A DNA stretch of 13,319 bases, from positions 1 to 13,319 of the forward strand of contig JAIRMZ010000012.1 in the NCBI GenBank assembly GCA_031258355.1, in the 5' to 3' direction. The first letter of the stretch is position 1, and every line of letters begins with the position of its first letter. Origin of the DNA: Holosporales bacterium. GTDB taxonomy: Bacteria; Pseudomonadota; Alphaproteobacteria; UBA3830; JAIRMZ01. The position numbers and the translations under genes are program-made. This document shows, piece by piece, positions 1 to 6,689 of this stretch. The notes beneath the pieces were generated by a model. That model did not search any database, was not told the DNA's origin, and was given only the letters and a program-made list of their open reading frames with translations.

Positions 1-1
1 T

Positions 2-475
2 ACGACCTGTGGTCCAGGATCATTCACGGGAGTGCGCACCGGATTAGCCGTGGCGCAAGGATTGCGTTTGGCGCTGAAAATTCCCGTATACATTATTTCT
101 TCTCTAGAAGCCCTCTTGCTTTCCACATCTTTTTCTCCTTCTTTGTCTGAACAGAGAAAAATTGTTTTGGTCATTGCGCCAAGTCATAGAGAATGGATTT
201 ACCTTCAGCCTTTTTCTTTTGCCGGAAAGTCTCTCGCGTCTCCACAGCTTATCCGCTTGCAGGACATTGCCCATCAAAAGCTACTCGAGGACACTTATTG
301 TGTGGGAATGCGGACAAAGAGCATAGAGGAGCTCTGGTATCAATATGTTCCGAGCACAGTGCCTTTCATCAGAAGCACATTCCAAGCACGATTTTTACTT
401 CATTATGCACAACGTCTAAGCCTGGTTGCACAGGACGCTCCTCTTGAACCCATTTTCGTAAAAAAAGCGTCCTGA
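2..475 (+). CDS. tsaB: TsaB, t6A tRNA-modification subunit (5'-truncated by window edge)
   Basis: Reading from base 2, the frame is open to a TGA at 473-475 and encodes the C-terminal 157 residues of a TsaB/YeaZ-type protein. The diagnostic stretch is GPGSFTGVRTGLAVAQGL at the left edge, followed by a PVYIISSLEALL segment; the end, DAPLEPIFVKKAS, resembles the usual PLEPxYxR tail of the family. The real start lies outside the window; an internal GTG at 32 falls inside the conserved motif and is not the start. TsaB is the inactive ASKHA-fold paralogue that pairs with TsaD and works with TsaE and TsaC to make threonylcarbamoyladenosine at position 37 of ANN-decoding tRNAs in the cytoplasm. The partner tsaE lies about 9 kb away on the other strand. 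The half downstream of the motif is diverged, as is common for TsaB. No rimI follows it, unlike in many bacteria. Confidence 0.88.
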   Translation, partial: TTCGPGSFTGVRTGLAVAQGLRLALKIPVYIISSLEALLLSTSFSPSLSEQRKIVLVIAPSHREWIYLQPFSFAGKSLASPQLIRLQDIAHQKLLEDTYCVGMRTKSIEELWYQYVPSTVPFIRSTFQARFLLHYAQRLSLVAQDAPLEPIFVKKAS

Positions 476-495
476 AGCGAAATCTCTTCGTTTTT
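476..495 (+). terminator. Weak possible intrinsic terminator after tsaB
   Basis: Directly after the tsaB stop, CGAA (478-481) and TTCG (487-490) form a short stem around a 5-nt loop, followed by five T (491-495). The stem can be extended only by A-T and G-T pairs that use up the T tract. It has the shape of a small rho-independent terminator but is weak, so read-through is possible. Confidence 0.3.
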
Positions 496-557
496 CTCAC
501 TAGGGAACATGTTTTATAAAAAGAGAAAACTAAATATAGTTAAGTAAAAATACCTTA

Positions 558-587
558 TTGACAAACTATAAATACCTGCATTATAAA
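558..587 (+). promoter_or_regulatory. Sigma70-like promoter for the 965-aa exported protein
   Basis: A perfect -35 hexamer TTGACA (558-563) is followed after 18 bp by TATAAA (582-587); the overlapping TTATAA gives 17 bp spacing. The surrounding 140-bp gap between tsaB and the next gene is strongly A/T-rich. The predicted transcription start would be near 594-595, about 20 nt before the ATG at 616, giving a very short leader. This is the best promoter match in the window and suggests that the gene has its own transcript, separate from tsaB. Confidence 0.65.
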
Positions 588-588
588 T

Positions 589-609
589 ATCTCCATATTA
601 ATTGGAGAT
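589..609. promoter_or_regulatory. 21-bp dyad over start site and ribosome binding site (possible operator)
   Basis: ATCTCCA (589-595) and TGGAGAT (603-609) are perfect inverted repeats around a 7-bp A/T spacer. The left arm overlaps the expected transcription start and the right arm contains the Shine-Dalgarno GGAG (604-607), 8 nt before the ATG at 616. Because most of the left arm would not be transcribed from the promoter at 558-587, a DNA operator is more likely than an RNA hairpin. If transcription starts further upstream, the same dyad would hide the ribosome binding site. Confidence 0.45.
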
Positions 610-615
610 GTAAAA

Positions 616-3513
616 ATGAAACGTTATTTATTTTCTATTTTCTTTGTTTGTGCCGCTTTTGGTTCTTTGGGAATGACCCCTTCCGGGTCCTTTCGGATGG
701 TTGCTGTCGATCAAGATCCTTTTAGCCAGAGATCTCTTCTCGTTCCTTTTCCGCACCAGAATAGAAGCTACACACCAGAATTTGAGATCAGGAATCTTGC
801 CACGCTTTTTGGATATTACCAACAAGGCAAGACCAAAATTGTAGATATTTCCTACGCCTCTCTTTGTGCTTACGCTTCTGGCCTGTCTATGACCCCAGAA
901 CAACAACAGCTCTTTGAAACCATTCAACACAGCGATGAAGGTGCTTTGTTTCCCCTTGCTTTAGATCTTTTCGATTGTACTCAATTAAAACGCTTTCAGC
1001 GGACATCCTTTGAGGAAGCTCTTCGCCGTACGTTGGGGAATCCTGTAGGACGAGACCGGGTTCGAGCGCTTCAGACTATACAGTTTCTCATCGATCAACA
1101 ATTAGGAGAAATCGGGATGTCTTGTTATAAAGACAAAAAAATCTCCGTCCATTGGGGAACTGGGAATTTTTATGAGTTTAAGGCTCATACTCTGATTTTA
1201 AGTTTTCTTCCAGAAGATCTAATTTTATTAGATTTTGAGCCCAAAAAACGTCCTTCCCCTATCATTGCCAAGAGTTCTTCTGCACTTTCCCACGAACTCT
1301 CTCATGCTTACCACAAGATGTTAGGTAGTAGTTTTAAATGTGATATTAATATGCTTCGTGAAGCGATTTTCGCGCATCCTTTGTTGAGAGAGCGACTCAT
1401 TCCTCTTTTGAACACAGATGTCTTTCAGTATGTCGAACAAGCTCTGCAAAAAGTGGATTTTGGGAAAGATCTGCGCGCCTATGTTCATAAGGCTTTTCCT
1501 GATGATCCCTGCTATCGTTTTCTCGAAGAGAATAACTTCTTTGGACTTCCAAGACCCCACCTAGACAATCCTTTGCAGTCAGCAATGACTCGTTTAATTT
1601 GTCTCTTTATTAAAGCATGGGATAGTAGTGAGGAGATACTGACGATCGCTGGCTTTGTCCCACTTCTCCTCCATGACGAGCCCTTTCTCTTGGTTGATGC
1701 GCAAAACGAGAGTTTTTATCATCTTGAAGAATCGCAACGATTCCGCTCTACCCACGGTGTCATGGCGTCTTTATACCAGATTCTCGGAAAGAGAGGAAGT
1801 GCAGTTTTCCTTGACTCGTTCTCAGAGGCTGTACAACAATATGGACTTGCTCCTTACTATTGCCCAAAGAGCCCCCTTTCTCTTCCCATATTGACCAAGG
1901 ATGCTTCCGTTCTCATATTGACCAAGGATGCTCCCGTAAGCCCTTTAATGGAGGGATATTTTCAACATTTGATTCGACTTTCGAATACCTATCCCTTATA
2001 TCGTAATGAAGTTACTTTTCGACGCTCTATCTTTCTTGCAAAAAGGGAAAATCTAACTCTTTCCCTAGACCTGGCCCTTCAATGCTTAGAGCAAGGTCTG
2101 TTTTGTCCGGATATGTTCTATGTATCCAGCAATCCTAGAAAGTTGGAAGAAATAAGAAGCACTAAGGTCAAATTCCTTCATAAGAGCTTACTTTTTCCTG
2201 ATAACAAGATGTTCAAAGAGATTCTGGATTGCGCCCGAGTGCTTCACCCGAACATCCAGCAAAGAAAAGATTTTAAAGACCTTATAACCGAAGCGTATGA
2301 TAATGTAGGGAAGTCGTGTAATCTAGATACCGCTTTAATTCTTTTTACTTATCTATTCGAGCAAGATTATCCCTTAGATATTGATTTTCGTAAAATGCTA
2401 ACTATCTTCATAGAGGGAGGTAGAAATATCGCACCCTTTGTTCGCGTTCTTTTTCCTTACATGGAAAAGAATAAGAAATCATTCCCCGTTAGCCACGAGC
2501 TTCTAGAACTTGCCGCGCAGCATACACATGATGAAAGTTTTGCACTCCTCTATCAGCAAGCACAGAAGCAGGGGACAGAAATACATCCCTTAAGGGATTA
2601 CTTTGTTCATAATGTTTATTCTGCTGTGGAGAGTGCACAGATATTGCAAAAAATGGGGATATCTGTGGATATGTCGTCGCTTTTGCAATTTTGTCTTCAA
2701 GAAAAATGTATTAGCGCTATTTCTGAGATTTTACCTCTCTATTACCTCGATTCGTCAGAAGAATTTGCAACATTCGTAAACACATCAATACAAAGAACAG
2801 AGGAACATTGTTTTTGGTTGTTAGGTTTCTGTCGCGAGCGCAATTGGAACGTTGCGAACCTTTCTCCCTTATGGTCTATCATCGGGGATCTTGAAGATCA
2901 TCAAGCGAGCCAAATCGTGAAATACGCTAATTATTTTCAACTTAATGTACCTGATATTTCGGAATTATCTTGTAAATCTTTTACAAAAAAACAAGCCCAT
3001 ACATTGGAAGAGTGTTTAAAATACATGGGTTCTCATGACATTACGTACGATGTGACAAACGGACTCTTACAAGCGAAAGACAGCTTCCTATGGAGGAAGG
3101 TCCTCTTTCAGGTAAAGGATTCTATTACTGTGGATATGCCTCGCCTGATTCAAGAAGTCACGGAAAGCGACAATGGAAACCTCGCTTCCGTTCTCTTCGA
3201 ATACATGAACCCTTCAGCTCGAGGGGATTTTATACAAATTCTAGAAGGACAACAAAAATGGGGCTGCTTGTTTAGAATTATCGTTGATAGCGAAGAGGAC
3301 GAATTTCCAAGTTCTGAGAGTGTCAATGCCTGTGTAAAATATCATCATGAATATAGTCAGAGCGTCTTCCATGCTATGCTCAGAAAGGACATCCATATTT
3401 CCTCGGAAAATGTACAGTGCTTTTACAAGGAATTTAAAAGTATGGCTTCCATGGAAGAAGAAGCTCTTTATCTCTGGAAACTCGTAGTGTATCAAGGTAT
3501 CGCTCTTAAATAG
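616..3513 (+). CDS. Large exported protein with HExxH-X18-E zinc-protease signature; candidate effector
   Basis: I do not recognise the full-length family. The 965-residue product begins with a Sec-type signal (Lys2, Arg3, hydrophobic stretch to about residue 18, possible cleavage after Ala14 or Gly19). At residues 226-230 is HELSH within HELSHAYHKMLG, and Glu249 follows after exactly 18 residues, giving the gluzincin arrangement HExxH-X18-E. The form HELxHAxHxxxG also resembles bacterial toxin and effector zincins such as M27 neurotoxins and M91/NleD proteins. Residues after about 450 look helix-rich and repeat-like (leucine, cysteine and aromatic rich, no transmembrane segment), possibly a helical-repeat binding region. 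A 9-residue tandem duplication sits at 425-442. The ATG at 616 has an SD (GGAG, 604-607) and its own promoter. The 3' end overlaps convergent addA by 22 bp. Export and a zincin-like site are supported by sequence; proteolysis and host targeting are inferred. Confidence 0.72.
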   Translation: MKRYLFSIFFVCAAFGSLGMTPSGSFRMVAVDQDPFSQRSLLVPFPHQNRSYTPEFEIRNLATLFGYYQQGKTKIVDISYASLCAYASGLSMTPEQQQLFETIQHSDEGALFPLALDLFDCTQLKRFQRTSFEEALRRTLGNPVGRDRVRALQTIQFLIDQQLGEIGMSCYKDKKISVHWGTGNFYEFKAHTLILSFLPEDLILLDFEPKKRPSPIIAKSSSALSHELSHAYHKMLGSSFKCDINMLREAIFAHPLLRERLIPLLNTDVFQYVEQALQKVDFGKDLRAYVHKAFPDDPCYRFLEENNFFGLPRPHLDNPLQSAMTRLICLFIKAWDSSEEILTIAGFVPLLLHDEPFLLVDAQNESFYHLEESQRFRSTHGVMASLYQILGKRGSAVFLDSFSEAVQQYGLAPYYCPKSPLSLPILTKDASVLILTKDAPVSPLMEGYFQHLIRLSNTYPLYRNEVTFRRSIFLAKRENLTLSLDLALQCLEQGLFCPDMFYVSSNPRKLEEIRSTKVKFLHKSLLFPDNKMFKEILDCARVLHPNIQQRKDFKDLITEAYDNVGKSCNLDTALILFTYLFEQDYPLDIDFRKMLTIFIEGGRNIAPFVRVLFPYMEKNKKSFPVSHELLELAAQHTHDESFALLYQQAQKQGTEIHPLRDYFVHNVYSAVESAQILQKMGISVDMSSLLQFCLQEKCISAISEILPLYYLDSSEEFATFVNTSIQRTEEHCFWLLGFCRERNWNVANLSPLWSIIGDLEDHQASQIVKYANYFQLNVPDISELSCKSFTKKQAHTLEECLKYMGSHDITYDVTNGLLQAKDSFLWRKVLFQVKDSITVDMPRLIQEVTESDNGNLASVLFEYMNPSARGDFIQILEGQQKWGCLFRIIVDSEEDEFPSSESVNACVKYHHEYSQSVFHAMLRKDIHISSENVQCFYKEFKSMASMEEEALYLWKLVVYQGIALK
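1887..1940 (+). repeat. In-frame 27-bp tandem duplication inside the exported protein gene
   Basis: Two adjacent 27-bp units (1887-1913 and 1914-1940) begin with the same 19 bases and encode ILTKDASVL and ILTKDAPVS (residues 425-442). The frame is kept. The near identity of the copies suggests a recent slippage duplication, in what looks like the linker between the zincin-like N-terminal half and the helical C-terminal half. Confidence 0.85.
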
Positions 3514-6500
3514 ACGGATACAATTTCCTCTTTTGAAAAAAGAGAGGACAAAGGAATCTCCATAAGGAGAGGGGCGAAAGTCCAGAGGATCGCTGTCTTA
3601 ACAGGCAGCGTACTCCTCTGAAAGGTGGTTGCGTAAAATCGAAGCTGCTCCTTGTAAGCAGTCGGGATTTGTGCGGGAGAAGTCGGAATGTTCCGATCTG
3701 TCTTGAAATCTATGAGCCAGAGAGCTTTCCCCGTTACGTGTAAACGGTCGATGCGCCCGACCCCTCTTCCGGGAATAAAAAAGGACAACTCCGAGGCCGC
3801 AGGATCTGAAAACAGGGTGCTGTATGTCGTGAGGACGTTCAGCGCTTCCTCCAAGAGGGTATTGGCTTCTTCTATCAGATAGGGCTGCAAGATCTCTCGC
3901 CCTCTTTCCACCCACAAGGCCGCCGGAGAACGCGGCAATTCTTCAAGGAGTTGATGCAATATGCGTCCTCGAAGTGCTTCTTTTGTTTCTTCTGCGGCAG
4001 GAGAAGGCGATTCCGGAGAAGGGAGTACAGGACAAAAGAACCAATCGGGAAGAGAAACCGAAGGCCCCACAATAGGGGCTTGAATTTCCGTAACGATTGC
4101 TGGACCTAAAGAGTTTTGTGGAAAGACCCCTTTCGCACCAAAAGGCCCGGGTTGCTCCTTTAAAAACGACCCCAACTGTGCCTGAAGAAGAGCATACCAA
4201 CTTTTGTCCGAAACAGGACGTTGTCGCTTGAATCCTGTAACATAGAGCGCATCTTGCGCGCGTGTCATAGCGACGTACAAAAGGCGTTGGGCTTCTTCCT
4301 CCTGAACGCGTTGTGCTATATGATACAGCTCTTCTGCAGGTCCTCTCCGCAGGTCGGCACGCGATATCCAAAAGGGGAGCCCCTCCTCATTCCAAGCAAA
4401 AGTCGGCACATGTTCATAAGTTGTGCTCGCATCTGCAAGAATAACGAAAGGCGCTTGAAGCCCCTTTGCGCCATGCACCGTCATCAAACGTACTCCTGCA
4501 GAAGCCGCAAGAGAACGCTGGCCTGTAGGAGGATGCGCCTTAAATTCTGCAACAAAGCGCTCCAAGGAAGGCGCATGTTCTTTTTCAAATATTCTGGCAA
4601 CTTCTAGAAAGGCATCTAAAACCTCTTGGTCTTCCTTCTGCAAGGCCCTATAAAGACGTTTCGGATCTTGATGAAGGAGGAACAAAAAGAAGGCGTAAGG
4701 AGATAAGGTTACGGCTTCTGCACTCCAAGTCATCAAAAATGCCTCTAAGGAAGGGTCTTTCTTCCGCAAGTAAGCCCACAGAGAGGGAAGGCCGGAAGCC
4801 TGCCAATCGCGACAAGCTGTAAAAAGCGCTTCTTCTGTCCACCCTAGAAAAGGTCCTTTGAGAACAGTCGCGAATGTCAAAGAATCTTCGGGATAAAGGG
4901 CAAATTGCGCAGCAGCGAGGAGATCGTCGATCAGCAAGCTTTCTTGGAAGACCCAGCGATCCGCCCCAGCGGTAGGAATGTTGTGTGTGCGTAACGTTTG
5001 TGTCAGGGCCGTCATGAGGGTGCCCCGACGTTGCATCAGAATGAGGAAATCCTCCACCTTTGCTGGCCGTCCACAAGAAGGAACAGGTGTACACTCTTGT
5101 AACATCTTCTCAATTATCATGGCGATATTTTCTGCAAGCGTTTCTTCCTCTGTTGGGATATGAGGCTGCGCTTCTGGAAGCGTCCAGGCGTGATAAGGCG
5201 GGGGAGCCGCCGTTTCCGCAAGAGACCATAACTCAAAAGTACCCGGTATCTCTGTTCGATGAGGAAGATGACAAAGGCCTTCGTCCGAACAAACTCCTGG
5301 TGTGACCTTAGAATCTCGGAACGTCTGATCAACGCTCGTAAGAACAACGGGCGTCGAACGGAAAGAGGTCTGCAAAGAAAGGCAACGCCACTTATCTGAG
5401 GATGCGAGAAAGTAAGCCTTCACCGCCGCAAAGCAAGCGTGACTTGCTCCTTGAAAACTATAAATGGACTGCTTGCTATCTCCGACGACACAAAAGCTTC
5501 TTGCGGGTCGCGTAGCATCCTCATGACAGAAGAATTCTGCGCTTAAGGCAAGCAAAACTTCCCATTGTTCGCGACTCGTATCCTGCGCTTCATCGAGCAA
5601 AATATGATCAATTCCTTCATCTAATGCGCACAAAACGGCTTCACCCCCTTGTTCTGTGACAAGTTGTCGTGCTTTGAAAATCAGATCATCAAAATCCAGG
5701 ACTTGCTCCTGTTCTTTAAGGTGCCTGTAAGCAGCAAAAAGAGTTCCGAAAAAATGTGCAAAGGCAAGGTGTATGCGTGCCGCTTGCTGGTGTTTTTGTT
5801 GAAAGAAATATTTTTGAATAGTGTGCGCTGTTTCTTCCAGAAGGGGTCCACAAGAGGGATACCCCTTCCTGAGAACCTGACTCCCGAGGTGGGCGCGTAT
5901 CTGCCCCTCTTTGGTGAGAAAAGGGGCAGCGAAGAGAGATAAATTCTGAGGCTCCCCTAAGTTTTCCTGGAGCAGGCGGGCTTGTTGTTGCTCTGTCTTT
6001 GTTCCTTTTGCGAACAAAGGACAAAGCGCTGCTATTTTGGCAATAAAGTCTTCTGGAAGGCGCACATCGTCGTCCAGTGTCTTTGCTGAAAAACCAAAGG
6101 CTGTGGCATAGCGCTCCTTCAATTCCATAAAGGATCTTTGTGCGAGTTTTTCTAGAAATGATCGTTCGTGGAGAAGATCTTTAAACGCCTCCAAAAGATT
6201 TTGGCGCTCTATGGAGGAAGAGACCTGCCGAAAGACCATGGGCCAGTCAGGAGACAGTATTGGCGCCTTCAGCAAGGTATTGAGGGTGCGCTCGAGAAAG
6301 CGATCCTGCTCGGCTGCTTCCATAATGCGAAGAGAAGCTTGACTGAAACGCTCCAGCACGGATTGGCAAAAACTATGTAGTGTGTGAAAACGTACAGGAT
6401 TGCGTAGCACTTTTTGGAAAAGTTCTTGCGCTAGATTTTTTGTCTCCGTTGGAAATCCCTCTCGCCGTAAAGTCTCTTCTAAAGAAGAATCCCGATACCA

Positions 6501-6689
6501 GGCAAAGAGCCTTTCTTCTAGACGTGTACGCATCTCCTGTGCGGCAACCTTTGTAAACGTAATACAGAGGATTTTGGGGGGAGAGACACCTGATAGAAGC
6601 AGTACGAGAAGTCGGTCAATAAGTGTCTTTGTCTTTCCGGTACCAGCGGAGGCCTCGATCCAGAGGGAGTGTCGCGGATCGTGGATCAT
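3492..6689 (-). CDS. addA: AddA, ATP-dependent helicase/nuclease of the AddAB complex
   Basis: This 1065-residue SF1A helicase with a C-terminal RecB-type nuclease is the main motor of AddAB, which processes double-strand DNA ends for RecA loading. Helicase motifs are intact and in order: Walker A ASAGTGKT (13-20), motif Ia CITFTKVAAQEM (42-53), DEAQD (366-370), GDSKQSIYSFQG (403-414), TSFRS (441-445), LMTVHGAKG (735-743) and YVAMTRAQ (805-812). The nuclease has His912 (GRILHQ), Asp981 (GRIDRL) and Asp994-Lys996 (IDFKTD), so it should be active. It is somewhat shorter than typical alphaproteobacterial AddA. The ATG at 6689 overlaps the addB stop (ATGA), indicating translational coupling. Its last 22 bp overlap the convergent gene at 3513. 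Confidence 0.95.
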   Translation of the reverse strand: MIHDPRHSLWIEASAGTGKTKTLIDRLLVLLLSGVSPPKILCITFTKVAAQEMRTRLEERLFAWYRDSSLEETLRREGFPTETKNLAQELFQKVLRNPVRFHTLHSFCQSVLERFSQASLRIMEAAEQDRFLERTLNTLLKAPILSPDWPMVFRQVSSSIERQNLLEAFKDLLHERSFLEKLAQRSFMELKERYATAFGFSAKTLDDDVRLPEDFIAKIAALCPLFAKGTKTEQQQARLLQENLGEPQNLSLFAAPFLTKEGQIRAHLGSQVLRKGYPSCGPLLEETAHTIQKYFFQQKHQQAARIHLAFAHFFGTLFAAYRHLKEQEQVLDFDDLIFKARQLVTEQGGEAVLCALDEGIDHILLDEAQDTSREQWEVLLALSAEFFCHEDATRPARSFCVVGDSKQSIYSFQGASHACFAAVKAYFLASSDKWRCLSLQTSFRSTPVVLTSVDQTFRDSKVTPGVCSDEGLCHLPHRTEIPGTFELWSLAETAAPPPYHAWTLPEAQPHIPTEEETLAENIAMIIEKMLQECTPVPSCGRPAKVEDFLILMQRRGTLMTALTQTLRTHNIPTAGADRWVFQESLLIDDLLAAAQFALYPEDSLTFATVLKGPFLGWTEEALFTACRDWQASGLPSLWAYLRKKDPSLEAFLMTWSAEAVTLSPYAFFLFLLHQDPKRLYRALQKEDQEVLDAFLEVARIFEKEHAPSLERFVAEFKAHPPTGQRSLAASAGVRLMTVHGAKGLQAPFVILADASTTYEHVPTFAWNEEGLPFWISRADLRRGPAEELYHIAQRVQEEEAQRLLYVAMTRAQDALYVTGFKRQRPVSDKSWYALLQAQLGSFLKEQPGPFGAKGVFPQNSLGPAIVTEIQAPIVGPSVSLPDWFFCPVLPSPESPSPAAEETKEALRGRILHQLLEELPRSPAALWVERGREILQPYLIEEANTLLEEALNVLTTYSTLFSDPAASELSFFIPGRGVGRIDRLHVTGKALWLIDFKTDRNIPTSPAQIPTAYKEQLRFYATTFQRSTLPVKTAILWTFAPLLMEIPLSSLFSKEEIVSVYLRAIP
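3525..3548 (+). terminator. Hairpin between the convergent genes, possible terminator
   Basis: CTCTTTT (3528-3534) and AAAAGAG (3538-3544) form a 7-bp stem with a GAA loop, extendable with a bulged A to about 3525/3548. It starts 12 bp past the stop of the exported-protein gene and lies inside the 3' end of addA. No U tract follows on the plus strand, so it is a weak candidate. No clear terminator was seen for the minus-strand transcript just past the addA stop. Confidence 0.3.

Noticed and set aside
4221..4607. Plus-strand open frame of 128 codons opposite addA
   Set aside because: It lies wholly over the conserved helicase region of addA and encodes cysteine/arginine-rich sequence without family features.
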